64,000 nt of DNA from Lobosporangium transversale. Lineage: Eukaryota; Mortierellomycota; Mortierellomycetes; Mortierellales; Mortierellaceae. The position numbers were made by a program, and so were the translations under genes. The number at the start of each line of letters is the position of its first letter. Position 1 is the first letter of the stretch. Where the stretch lies: contig NW_019029009.1 of the NCBI RefSeq assembly GCF_002105155.1, positions 1-64,000 on the forward strand, given 5' to 3'. Positions 48,362 to 59,670 of the stretch are shown here, one piece after another. The notes beneath the pieces were generated by a model. It was not told where the DNA came from, did not search any database, and saw only the letters and a program-made list of their open reading frames with translations.

Positions 48362-48515
48362 TATAACCCCCCGGTTCTTAAGACAGTGATTTTTTCACTA
48401 CTTGTCGTAAATCTGATATTTACGTATCCTCTTCTTCATTATTTCCATCATCATTCAGTACTTTTATCATTATTTCCTTTATCAATCCTAGTATTTAAAT
48501 CACTTTGGCTTCTTT

Positions 48516-48658
48516 GCAAAATAGCATCCCTCTTTTCACTTTTGATGCTATTTTGCAGGTGAGCGACTTTTATTATTATTTGTAGTTTTACTAAGTCAAG
48601 CTCGTTCTTATCAGTATTTATTAAAGATCCTCTTTTCACTTTTGATGCTATTTTGCAG
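48516..48658 (+). repeat. 30-bp exact direct repeat 100 bp apart, with an overlapping hairpin
   Basis: The same 30 bp (CCTCTTTTCACTTTTG then ATGCTATTTTGCAG) stands at 48529-48558 and 48629-48658. The first copy's end GATGCTATTTTGC (48544-48556) pairs with GCAAAATAGCATC at 48516-48528. Confidence 0.75.
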
Positions 48659-49020
48659 CATTCTCCAGGACTATCATTGTTGATTTATGATCCTTTAGTG
48701 ATCTATTTGTCAGATTATCCTCCTTTGGCACTTTCTCCATTTATGAATTTGTCTTTTGGCACTTCGTCCAATTTTTTATTATCATTTTGTTCATTTTCTG
48801 TCAATCTTTGGGATCATTGACAGATCTTTCCACGTCACTACATTTTAACACTTTGTATATTATATATTCTCACCTAATATTCTACAGAAGCAAGCTCTAT
48901 AAATGCAGCACCCTTTAAGTGCACAAAATTCCTCAAGGGCAAACTGACGTTAAACACAGTTATTTGCTGTGGCAATAGTCATGCAGTACCCGAAGGGAAT
49001 TCCAAGGGAACGTTTGATGA

Positions 49021-49115
49021 TTGAGGACTCTGACCTCGTGGTTCCTTGTTATCAAAAAAAAAAAAAAAAAAAAAAAAACCTCGTGGGTCCTCGATAGCAA
49101 AAAAAAAAAAAAAAA
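49021..49115 (+). mobile_element. Two very short retroelement 3' ends in tandem
   Basis: TGACCTCGTGGTTC-CTTGTTATC is followed by about 23 A (to 49078), then at once by CCTCGTGGGTCCTCGATAGC and about 17 A. Both match the tail of the insertion at 22717-22767. These look like extremely 5'-truncated copies, the second possibly a slippage or nested copy. Confidence 0.6.
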
Positions 49116-49192
49116 AGAATGGACATATGGCAGCTGTAAAGCGATCCTCTCCGGAGAATGGAACATCAAGTATATTCTGGAATGGATAGTAC

Positions 49193-49280
49193 TTTTTTTT
49201 TTTTTTTTTTTTTGACAGCAAGGGCCCATAGGTCATGTAGGGTTTATTTAGATGTTAGCTCTATAAATGGGTCGCCCCCC
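49193..49280 (-). mobile_element. 5'-truncated retroelement 3' end, minus strand
   Basis: Read on the minus strand, this is GACCCATTTATAGAGC, AACATCTAAATAAA and CCTACATGACCT, ending in poly(A) (21 T on the plus strand, 49193-49213). It aligns over about 65 bp with the insertion at 22677-22741. Confidence 0.8.
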
Positions 49281-49416
49281 TTACGAGATGGTTCTTCATT
49301 GTTCGTTTAAAAGACAGATTATAAAAAAGTAAAAAAATGTTTATCATATATACATATATTTATTGCCACGTTGCTAGGCAATCTTTAGAACGACAGTAAG
49401 ATTATATATAACCATT

Positions 49417-51290
49417 CTACGCTCTTTTATGGTGTTTCTTTCTTTTCAAAGCCTCTTCTTCCTCTTCTTCCTCTTCTTCCTCTTCTTCCTCTTCTTCCTC
49501 TTCTTTCTCCGTCTCTTGCGCTTCGCTTTTCTGTCTTTTTTTAGTTGCTGGAGCGCCTTTCATCTCTTGTGCTCTCTGTTTATTCTTTGCACGAATAGAG
49601 GCAATAAGATTGCTGACAGAATCGAGAGCTCCACCATGGGCATCTTTCATATTATCAAGGTTTCTGCCTAGTAAAGCGAACTCAGTAGCAATTAGCTTCC
49701 TCTGAGAGTATCCAGAAGGATCCGTGGCACGCATTCTTGGAGTCCAGTGACGAAGCGCCAAGACTAAGCCTTTTTTTGGATCGCCTTCTCCCCATTGCAG
49801 AACCGCCTCTCTTCAATGTATGATATCAGGGCTTCTAGATGCTGCCGGCGGATCGATGTCTTCTTGGGGAAGCTGCACCGGTGATGGTAGCGGCATCAGA
49901 TGTCGAACATTGATGGGATTAGCTATAGGTGGTGAAGATCCCCGGAGGAGTGACTGAATCTGCTGAGTGATAGCCGTTCCAAGATCAGCTACTTCTTTCT
50001 TCATCTCTTGCTGTATCTTATTTATATCTGCATTAATAGCAATCCGTAGGGTGTCAAGCGCAGTATCCATTGCTTGCAGAGTTGCTGGTTCTGTGGCGCT
50101 GGACTCTCCCATAAACCTAGTGTGTCGACTAGTATTCTTTATTGGAGAGAGCATGTCACCGTAACCGGTCTCATAGTGCACAAACTCATCTAATAGGTAC
50201 CGCATAACTGTATCAACTCCTTCGCCTTCAGACCAGCCACCCCACCACTTTACTGCCTTGAGAGACCACTTTTCCTTTGCAAACATGAAGCGATGCTGCG
50301 CTCCACCCCGGCGGAAACAATGAGCTGTGTACCGGCCACTGCGCTCAGTAAGCAGGTTTGCAGCATCGGTAAATTCATCCAACAGAGACTGGATTTTTGG
50401 ATGTGAGAACGCCTCTTTGAGCTTGACGCGACCTTTATTATCCATCGACGGGAACACGAAGTCTTCAGGATGGAGCGCTCGGCTATTTTTCTCTAGTCAT
50501 TTGATCCAGGTTAGCAGCTTAGTATAGCAGCAAGCATGAGGCTCTTCGGGCAGTGGATGGATTTCATATATATTGGCTATCAAATTAATAAACATTCGGA
50601 TCATCACAAATTAAAAGAAGTGGATAGAGGAATAAGTATTGGATATGCAGGAAGGATGAGTAAAGCATACAGAAAATACGTCCCAGATAAAAAGAAATGG
50701 TAGCCAGGAGGACATGAAATACCTTTTTCAGCATTCGCTTGGTTTGTTTTACGAAAAGTTGGAGTGATTTTAAAGTATGGTCGCCCACAATCCGTCTCAA
50801 GACCAAGATCAAGGTCTTTTCCTTTAAGCCTCAGTAGTTCCTCGTTTCTAGATTGATAGGGGAAAGCATCAATCATCATCAAATGAGATTATTGACGAGT
50901 GGTAGGATTGTAACAACATAGATTGACGAGAAATATCACCTTGTCCACAAAGTGAAGCCTGTTGCAGCAAATGCTTGAAAAAACAAGCACAACCCTTCGC
51001 CGTGCTTTGCTATGACATCTGGTTCTTGGAGGTGTTCCATTAGCTTTGTCAAGTCCTTGTAGCTCATGGCGAGGCTTTGCTTGCTTTGACCGTTTCGCCC
51101 ATCACGTTTCTTTAGAGAAACCATGTAGTCCTCAAATGCCTGGTCAAAAACAGGATTTCCTGTAGAAAAGCGTAAAGTTAAACTGGTATGCAGTTGATAA
51201 AGAGTGCCTTCATTTCCCTGACTACCCACTGCTACACACCTAACCATCGTCCGTTCTCAAATCGCCAAAAGTTGCCCTGGGCAGGAAAGT
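49417..51290 (-). pseudogene. Decayed Crypton: tyrosine recombinase with GCR1_C-like DNA-binding tail
   Basis: Read on the minus strand with introns. The upstream exon contains GNFWRFENGRWLG and joins across an intron to NPVFDQAFEDYMVSLKK. The next exon starts ...WTRNEELLRLKGKDL (50936-51180, then 50750-50866). The exon from about 50566 carries the recombinase C-terminal motif HCFRRGGAQ (the H-x-x-R box), KWWGGWS and VMRYLLDEFVHY with candidate nucleophile Tyr. A Gln/Glu-containing region and QWGEGDPKKGLVLALRHWTP, resembling the GCR1_C domain, follow. This order defines Crypton DNA transposons. Two in-frame TGA codons break the frame, at 50497-50499 and 49813-49815, with clear coding similarity on both sides, so this copy is probably dead. 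A Glu-only run is encoded near 49450-49505. Confidence 0.78.
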
Positions 51291-52642
51291 TGTATCTGTT
51301 AGTGAAGATGAGAGACGTCTTTTGCACATCATACAGTGATTTTGTAGATTTGATTAATCACAAACTTTTAAATTTCAGGAGATTGTTTTGCATGGGTTTA
51401 CTGCACAATTTTCGATTATGCAAATGAAGCCCCTTTATTTATTTTTTCAAAATTTTTCATAGGAGATGACCCTTTTTATCTTTTTTTAATTGAACAATTT
51501 TCCTTGTATGTGGATCACTTCCCGTTACTAATATTACCAATAATAATAAAAGAAGTGAAGCAGAACTACTGAGGTATTTTTACAGTTTCGGAATGGTAGA
51601 TAATATATATATATATAACATGAGGCGTAACATGTATATTTGTTACACATCTTGAAATTCCTCAGGAACGGCTCACTTTGTAGTACAACTTTGATTGACT
51701 TGGGCTTTCCTTTTTTTCTCGCGTGAGTTCTTTCTCTCAAGCGTAACTGTGCGGTTGCAAAGGCCAGTTTCCATAGGGAGCCAAGAAGGTTTTTTTATTT
51801 TTTTATTTTTTTGGAAGATGAGGAGTGGAAAATGTACCTTGAAATTTTATATTGTATTTATCATGAAGAGCCCTTTCATCTGGTATCATTTTTTTTCCTG
51901 TAGGATAATAAACTATGAGAGCAACAAAAGAAAAAGCCTGGTAATTCGCCGCCTGCTTTTTTTTTTTTTTTTTTTTTTTAGATTACTATAGTATTATTTA
52001 TATGTAGTAGATTATCGATGTTGCCATTTGTGCTTTCAACCTGATTGCTACTTCATCTAAAAAATAAAGATGTCAATGATCTTGAAATGTAATTAGGGGT
52101 TTTTGAAATGATTGTTATTCCTTGGGAAGCATGGCTGATGAGTTCATCGATCTATTTTTATATACTTTTGGACGATACACAGTCTCCTCCGGTTGCAGCC
52201 AAACTGTTCAATTTACCGTTAATAATGAATCCATTTGTTTTTTTTTTTCTTTTTTCATTTGTGCAACCAAGAGTAATGAGACTAAGCTTACTTTTGGGGG
52301 GTACCCTTTCATCATCTTCACGACATTCAACAGAAATGGCCTCACCGTCTTTCTTGCATGAAAACAACAAAAAGTGCATGGATATTCATATGAAATACTT
52401 AATGTTACAATAAATTGTCTTTAATAACTTGGTTTTATAAAAACTGGTTACGGATATTAATGGCAAGTGAGAATAGGGATGACAATGACTTGATGAAATA
52501 AAAATGGGAGAAGCAGAGCTTGAAAGTGAACCCCGGGTGGGACACAAAAGGAGGTAGGAAATTCTTCCAGAGAACAAAAAGACATCCTTTTCGTTACAAA
52601 CGGATCTCACTCTTAAACTCTACTTGTATGTTCATCTCTAAT
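51291..52642. other. Intergenic region beyond the Crypton
   Basis: AT-rich with T-runs at 51958-51979 and an AT microsatellite near 51604-51618. No supported gene. Confidence 0.55.
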
Positions 52643-53179
52643 TTAGAACATAGCGGCAGCAACAGCAACAGCAACAGCTCCAGCAAAGGCGGGAGCAACA
52701 GTGCTGGCACTGCTAGGCTTGTTGTTGTCAGCAGGCTTGTCGTTGGAAGGAGGGTTGTTGTTGCTTGGGGGGGTGTTGGGGTCAGTGATGGTGAAGACAC
52801 CAGAGTAAGCGTTCTGAGGACCAGCGGCAGTGTCAACGACGATTCTGAGGGAGTATTTGCCGTTGGCAGGGTAGTCGGTGGGAACGTTCCACTCGACGTT
52901 GCCAGAGTTCTTGGTGCAGTCGATAGTGGTGATTTCCTTGAGGAAGAAAGCGTTGTCGGCGTTGTTGGCGTTCAAGAACTGAACGGGAACCTTGGTGGGC
53001 TCCTTGGCAACCCAGGAAGAGGGAGCAACGCAGGGCAATTGCCAGGAGAAGACCTGTTTGCTGCCAATTGGGTAGCTGATACCCTCACCGACGGGGTTGG
53101 TGAAGTAGGTGCGGTTGTAGGTCTGGGCAGAGACGGCGGCGACGAGGGCCAAAGCAGCGACAGCGGACTTGATGAACAT
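52643..53179 (-). CDS. Secreted GPI-anchored protein, Kre9/Knh1-like domain
   Basis: Single exon of 178 residues from ATG at 53179. A signal peptide (MFIKSAVAALALVAAVSA, cleavage before QTYN) leads to a globular domain of about 110 residues. Its SYPIGSKQVFSWQ start and YSLRIVVDTAAGPQNAYSGVFTI end fit the Ser-Thr-rich GPI-anchored wall protein family with the Kre9/Knh1-like N-terminal domain. A Pro/Asn/Ser linker and a hydrophobic C-terminus (AFAGAVAVAVAAAMF) after small residues indicate a GPI signal. Expected location is plasma membrane or cell wall; the biochemical role is unknown. Codon use is far more biased than in neighbours: third positions are mostly C or G, with AAC, TTC, GTC and AAG dominant, as in highly expressed fungal genes. 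No intron. Confidence 0.82.
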   Translation of the reverse strand: MFIKSAVAALALVAAVSAQTYNRTYFTNPVGEGISYPIGSKQVFSWQLPCVAPSSWVAKEPTKVPVQFLNANNADNAFFLKEITTIDCTKNSGNVEWNVPTDYPANGKYSLRIVVDTAAGPQNAYSGVFTITDPNTPPSNNNPPSNDKPADNNKPSSASTVAPAFAGAVAVAVAAAMF

Positions 53180-56100
53180 GGTGAAGGGGGGATATAGGTA
53201 TTAGGAGTGTTTAAAGTATGAAGAGAGACTGGAGGTACGATGAAAGACAAAGAAGAAGAAGAAAAAAAAAAGAAAAAAAAAAAAAAAGCGAAAGGAGCTG
53301 GTTAATAAACGGTTCGAGAGGGGCAGGGGGCGAGACCGGCAAGTATGTGATTTGTTTACATGTCTCAGGCAAACCAGAACTCTAATAAATTTTACAGCTT
53401 AACACGCCATTGGAGCAGTTCAAATTCATTTCCAAAACTGCAGCGCTTGTCAAAATAAAATCGTTCATCGTGATAATAATAGTAATAGAAATCTGTCTGT
53501 CTGTTTGCTTACCATTCGGCCCAAACCTTCTTCCAACACGCTTTTGGGCAGCACTGACGCCCACAGCTCTCCCCCTATCTTATTCTCACTTTTACTCATC
53601 CACTCACTTGGTCTCTCTTTCTCTCTCCTCTCTTTGTCTCTTTGTCATCCTCTCTTTTGTGGCAGTAGCAAAAGCAGACGAATAAGCACCTGTTTATTTT
53701 ATTTATTTATTTTTTTAAAAAAAAGAAGAAATGAGATGAACTGACAAAAATGGGGCCCTTGAAAAGTAAAAAAAAAAAGTTACACATGCAGCATGTATGA
53801 TCTGTTCTCCATATCTTTTCCCCAGTAACTAAAATTATTTTTTGAGAGCAAGCTGGGATGTATTGCAGAGAGCTCAAATCCATTCCAGCTCTCTTTGTTT
53901 TTACTTTATCTGTAAATAATGTAAATAAAACAAATTATATATATACATATATATTATATTTGTAGAAACGAAAAAAAAATATTCTATCTTCGGTACATGT
54001 ACCTGCTATTGAGCATTGGTTTATTATCAACTTATTAATATGTTATTGAATAGGTTTACTATATTCAATACATACCTAACACTCTCAGAACATTCATATC
54101 CTGTTAATAAAAGGAAAGGCAAGATTCAAAAATATGCCTATCACTTCATGCTTGACTTCAAGTTAGAAGTAAGGTAAGGGTTTTTTTTATTGTTGTTGGA
54201 TAAAAAAAAAAAAAAAACAAAAAAAGTTCTGAAGATAGAGGTCTGTTCTGAAAAAGAAGAGCCCACTTGACCTAGTTTCTCTTATAGTAGCTTTTTTGAA
54301 ATCACGATTTCGTGAGTTGAGACAACAGTGTATATCGGCCCCGTTATCTTTGTTGTTCTACGTACTAGTTTAGTATGATACACCTGTTATTGGATTAGGA
54401 GTTTACACACAAAGCGAATGAAATGATCAAATCCACTTGCGGTTCTCCAATCAATTCCTGTCTATTTCCGGTACAAAGAACTTTATCTTTTACGCACGTG
54501 TAATGCATTTGTTACTCCGTATTATTTTTTTTGTAGATATTAATAGAAACGGCTTCTAGGCAGCCCATGCACTCTTTTTTTATCCTTATTACACCATCAG
54601 AAATGTGAACATGTTGGTTGGAGATAGACTTGATGGGCGATCAGAAAAGCCAAATAGCCTACTAGACTAGTTCATTGTTCATTGTTTAGTATAAATAATA
54701 TTTATAACTGCTGGTATGTTTCCTGTGTGGAGAAACAAGGAATGGGTTCTTTATGATCCTGCCGAATTATATATATATAAACGACTTTGTAAAAAAAGAA
54801 ACCACGAAAACAGGAGAAAAGTAAATGCATATCTGCCCCCTCAACCTTCGTTCACCAAAGTCTGAATGTGTGCACATCTTTGCATTGGTAACAGCAACAC
54901 TGATTTGTGTTTTAATAGAAGAGCTATCTCTCTCATCTCTCATACCTCTGAATCTGGGATCTCTTCATTTATCGGTCCTCTAACATCCGGTCTCGATATT
55001 AATCACCGGTATTTTATGTTCGTCAAATACGTTGCCTCCCCAGGTTCGTCAATAGTTTGAGTGTTTCAAAAAGGAGTCCCTCTTACAACCACTTACATTC
55101 TTATACTCCAGGATGGTCGTGTTTTGTAGATACGGTCTTGAAGAATACTGCAAACGTGATGTTGGGACCAAATTTACAAGTTGATCCACAGTCATTATCC
55201 TACGTCATCATGTTGATTAACCACTGGTTATGAGAAGGTATCCACCATTTAACTTTTTATCTACAATCTCACAATCTAGAAGATGCACTCGAAGGGCCTT
55301 AAGAAACCAAGTTATTTAAGCTCTCATCATGTTAGACTGTCAAAAAGAGAGATATGCGACTTGAGAGCTTTTTCTCAAGGGTAAACATGGATTTTATTTT
55401 CGTGTCTCCATGCTAACTTGGTTGTGCAAAAATAATGCAATAAAAACTTTAATCTCATTTTAAACCTTGCTCGGTTTAGGTAAACCTTGCTACTGTTGAC
55501 TATTGGCACAATTCACACTCTATAAAAAAAAAAATACCGAAGAATGACTTTTCCATTTACAAAATACTTCTGGTTTGGTAATTATAAATGTTTAAGCAGA
55601 CATTTCCTCGGAAAGAGGACATCTTTTTACCTTGATCACATACGTTTCTTTCGTAAGCTATCAAAGAGAACAAGAAAGAGACGAGTAAAGCAACAACAAA
55701 AAAAAAAAAAAAAAAAAAAAGCACAACGAGGAAGTGATAGCGTGAGAGAGATTGGAGAGAGTGAGAGAGAGAGACCAAAAAAGAAAGCAAAAACAGAGAA
55801 GAGAAAAGAGGGTGCGACTGAGAGCGGGAAGGGATGGTTCATGTGTCCTGCAACTGGAGATGGACCGCATCAACATGAAAAAGGGTCATGAAATTTTATT
55901 TTCGGTTGGGCATGAGAGCTAAAAAGCCAGGAGCCAGCAGCCAGACATATTTATACAACCAACCCATTCCCGGACATGGATTTTAATACAGAACAAGACA
56001 AGAGAATGGGAGAAAAGAGAAATAGAGAGACATGTGCTGCATTGGTTGTCTTTAGTCGAGTTCAATTGATAGGGTGACAAGCGCTACTGCAAGTCCACAT

Positions 56101-56772
56101 GCACTGTAAGCGGCAGAGAGGAGCGCTGGAAAAATTGAGCAAAAAAAAAGAGCATTCAACAAATCGCAATAGGTAAAACAGACTTTAGTCTCGATTTCTG
56201 TCTGGAGAAACAGAGGGTTGGGGACAGAACTCTTTAGTCGCCATCATGACCTTCTATTCCTCATTCTCATTTCATTCTTACCTTTCCCCTCTTTTTTCTT
56301 TCTTTCTTCTTTTCTCTTCTTTTTACTTGGAGTTTCTTTTCTATCCTTCTTCTCCGCTGCCATCCCTCCTCCCTCTTCCGATTCGTGGTGTATTCTTACT
56401 CACCATCCCTTCCTGTGGCCTTCCATTTAGGCTTTCCCTTCCGTATTCTCTCTCTCTCTCTCTCTCACCCTCACACTCTCTCACCCTACATACTCCATCT
56501 AGGTCCTTTCCTTCACTCTTATCTAACTTTGGACACATCGACAGCCACAGTTTGCTCTTTTTCTTGATACTTCTCTTTATCAGAATACCCAAGAGTCTCC
56601 TTCTTTGACAGCTCAGCTGGCCCTGACTGCGTTGTAAAACCGCATTTATATTCTAGACAGAAAAAAGGTACACAAAAGGGGCTGAGCGTTCTCTTTCTCT
56701 ATAGCGCCTTGCCCTAACATCACTAACCACTAACCTCATTCTATTAATTGTCTCACATTTATTAGAACAAGA
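53180..56772. other. Long intergenic region (3.6 kb) without supported genes
   Basis: Contains an A-rich stretch at 53262-53287, AT-rich stretches near 53936-53960, an A-run at 55699-55720 followed by GAGA-type purine repeats (about 55742-55810), and a pyrimidine-rich stretch with CT dinucleotides (about 56245-56490). Divergent promoters of the two flanking genes are expected here. The frame at 55544-55891 is driven by simple sequence and I do not support it as a gene. Confidence 0.55.
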
Positions 56773-57885
56773 ATGAAAGCCAATACATCAACAAAGGCGA
56801 TGTTCGCCATTGCTGCGATCGTGGCGATGATTAGCACCGCCTCCGTTTTTACCACAGAAGCAGCGCCTGTCAATGTAATCAGTGCGAATACTATTGAAGA
56901 TATGGGTGATGTTATCATTGGAGAAATACATAATATCCAAAAGCGCCAGGAATCTTCACCCACTCACTCCCCAAACAATCCCAGAACAACACCTTCGCCG
57001 GACAGACCAAAACCAACTCCGACTCCACGTCCTACTGACCCTGAACCTATTCCTCCTCCCCCAAGGGAAACTAGCGCTACCAGAGCCAGAACTACCACCG
57101 CGGCTGCACCACGCCCTTCTCACACTACGGCAGGCGGAGGCACTAATCGCTCACAGTCGAGTGGAGGCGCTTCAAATCCTACAAATACTTCTGGAGCTGC
57201 TCCTTCAACCACATCACCTGCTGCAGGATCGAATGATGACAGTGTCCCTACTACGGTCTCTACCAAGGTCCTTATTGGTCTAGGAACCGTCGGAGGGTTC
57301 TTCGTCTTTGCTCTTGGAGGACTTGCTTTCTGTCGCCATCGTAAAAAGAAGAACTTGGCGTCTGCCTTGCTTCAGCAGACAGCTCAGTTCAATAACAATA
57401 ATCCATATGCTAAATTGCCAGAGCCTGTTGCCTCTCCAAAAGAGAGCCTACCGATGACCCCAACTAAGCCGCTTGGGACCTATACAGTCATTGATATATA
57501 CACACCCACGTTGGATGATGAAATTGAAATGTGCATGGGCGACTCAGTAACCATTTTGCAAGAGTTTGATGACGGCTGGTGCATGGGAATTAACAACACG
57601 AGAGGTGATATCAAAGGAGTCTTCCCAAGACACTGCGTGGAGATGGGACGGTATGAAGGATCCCAGCATGGAGCTCCAGGAGGCCCTCACTATCCACCCA
57701 GCCCAAGCTTCAAAGCTGCAGCTAACAAACGCATGAGTTCCATTGCACCCCCTAACGGCTGGGGCCAGGCCGGCTATAACAACGTTGCTGATTACCCACC
57801 CCAGCCTAGCCCACACTATCCCAATCAAGGACCTCCTTACCAAGGTGGAGGGGGTGGTGGATATTACAATGGTGGAGGGTACTAA
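56773..57885 (+). CDS. Single-pass plasma-membrane protein with Pro/Thr-rich ectodomain and cytoplasmic SH3 domain
   Basis: Single exon, 370 residues. Signal peptide about 1-31 (core AMFAIAAIVAMISTASVF). A Kex2-type Lys-Arg site lies at 57-58, then a Pro/Thr/Ser-rich, mucin-like ectodomain to about 160. The transmembrane helix is about 165-187 (VLIGLGTVGGFFVFALGGLAF), followed by the basic stop-transfer CRHRKKK. An SH3 domain spans about 234-291, with ALYDY-equivalent DIYTP, acidic DDEIEM, DDGWCMG (conserved Trp) and GVFPRHCVE. The tail is Pro/Gly/Tyr-rich and ends in a poly-Gly stretch. Membrane-SH3 proteins are frequent in early-diverging fungi, and the layout suggests a surface sensor or polarity adaptor. 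It recalls Sho1 only in having membrane segments plus SH3. Function is inferred. Confidence 0.85.
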   Translation: MKANTSTKAMFAIAAIVAMISTASVFTTEAAPVNVISANTIEDMGDVIIGEIHNIQKRQESSPTHSPNNPRTTPSPDRPKPTPTPRPTDPEPIPPPPRETSATRARTTTAAAPRPSHTTAGGGTNRSQSSGGASNPTNTSGAAPSTTSPAAGSNDDSVPTTVSTKVLIGLGTVGGFFVFALGGLAFCRHRKKKNLASALLQQTAQFNNNNPYAKLPEPVASPKESLPMTPTKPLGTYTVIDIYTPTLDDEIEMCMGDSVTILQEFDDGWCMGINNTRGDIKGVFPRHCVEMGRYEGSQHGAPGGPHYPPSPSFKAAANKRMSSIAPPNGWGQAGYNNVADYPPQPSPHYPNQGPPYQGGGGGGYYNGGGY

Positions 57886-58048
57886 TAAAGCACTCTACAT
57901 TGTAACTTTCGTCTCCTTCGGGGCATCAATTCCCTCCTCTCCCGCCATTCTGTCGCGTGTAAGCTGCTTCTCTTTTTCGCGCCAGCCCTTCCATACACAA
58001 ATACTATTGTTAACTTACTTGCATAATATAAAAATAAAATGTAATATG

Positions 58049-58084
<36 letters not shown>

Positions 58085-59670
58085 AAAGGAGCGCGTTCGG
58101 ACAGAAGACGGCACGCACGTCTTTCTATCAAGGGTCATGAAGAAAGAAACAAAAAGAGACGTGCACAAAGACAGCCAATTGGATGGTAGCCAATCGTAAA
58201 CGTCATTGTGCACAAACAAGTTGACATTCTTTGTCCTTAATTTTCTTATCGATCATTCTCTATTCTAACATATTCAGGCACAGGAGAGGAAACGAGCCCG
58301 CATTTTGGAGCAGAAAATGTTTCATGCTTTTGCAGAGTGGTCAACTACAAATTCAATGCACCGTTCAATTGCGTACGAAAGAAATATCCACATCTGATAT
58401 TTTTTGTTCATTAGAAAATGCAGGCAACGATGTAGTTCGTTTGAGAGGCAATATAGACTACAGTATATACTTTATTATAGAATCAATCATCTAGGCTGAT
58501 GGTAAGAGAGCTGTATTTTCTGTGTAAAGGCATATGGATGTGTCTCTCAAGTTTGAATCGATTAATACAATTGGGCTGTTGTATACATTGATGATTGATG
58601 TTTGTACATAACAATGCGATGTAAAGGCGCTTGTTTTAGAGTGTTATCTAGAGGATAGGGATCTATTCTAGTGCAGCACCCAAAGGAGGTGATAACCCAC
58701 TCAACCCTTTCTTTTTCCTTTATGTAGTTCGACTGATGGATTGGCAAAGTGTATACAGAGTACTCCATTGCAAATAACAATAATAAAATTCGAAAAAGTA
58801 AAACGATCTATGGGCTCATTTTTAGTATTAGAGGAATAAAGTATAAGGGTGTACATCTCGAACCCGATGAAGCACTCTAAGTTATCCAGTACCAGCTCCA
58901 ATAGCAGTTGACCATGTTGTGTTATAGACAGTACTCTATCTCATATCCCTGGGACATAGCTGTGTATTTTGTATATGGGGCGCCTTTTTTTTTTACTTTT
59001 TTTTTTTTTTTTTTTGTTGTCGTTTTTGTTGCATGGAATTATATGCGGGAATGCAAGTAAAACTATGCTCTTGTTTAATTTGAGTCGATAAAAATGCATC
59101 TTAATATCCTAATCCTAACCTAATCCTTTTAATTAAGGATTGACACCGATGGACCGCATGGCAAAAAGGCTGTTTTATTCCTCTTTTCCTCCTCCCTTTC
59201 TTCCTTTCCCTTCAACTCCCTTTCACTCTATCCACTAACATTGCTGATATTGGCATCCTTTCTTCCCCCACCTGCATCCTCTATTTCTTCTACTCCGATC
59301 ATTTAATACAACTGTGGCAATCTTTGTATTTGTCACAATATTATTATATATTATTACAGGTTAGTGTTATTTTATTATTATCGCTCGCATTTCAACATCT
59401 TGCCTTATCGCCTGCATCTGTTCTTACGATGTCCCCGTTTAAATATTAATCTCTCTCACTAAAGCGATTGGCATGGAGATTTTTTACAAGCTTCCACCAC
59501 GCACACGCCGATCTTTTCTTGCAGGTGTTATCAGACATTTGAGTTTTCATAAACAGTTGGATCATTGATTGTAGACGTTTATTCATATCTCCTATATATC
59601 TCAGCCACCTCACTTTCTGCTTGCTCATACTCAATTATCTCCTCATCAAGTGTTGCTTGGCTTTATCTCA
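57886..59670. other. Intergenic region upstream of the Zn2Cys6 factor
   Basis: Poly(A) of about 33 nt at 58049-58081, T-runs at 58986-59015 and a pyrimidine-rich stretch about 59175-59300 upstream of the next gene. No gene I can support. Confidence 0.55.

Noticed and set aside
55544-55891. 115-codon frame with a Lys/Gln run
   Set aside because: Driven by poly(A) and GAGA repeats in a leader-like region; no domain.
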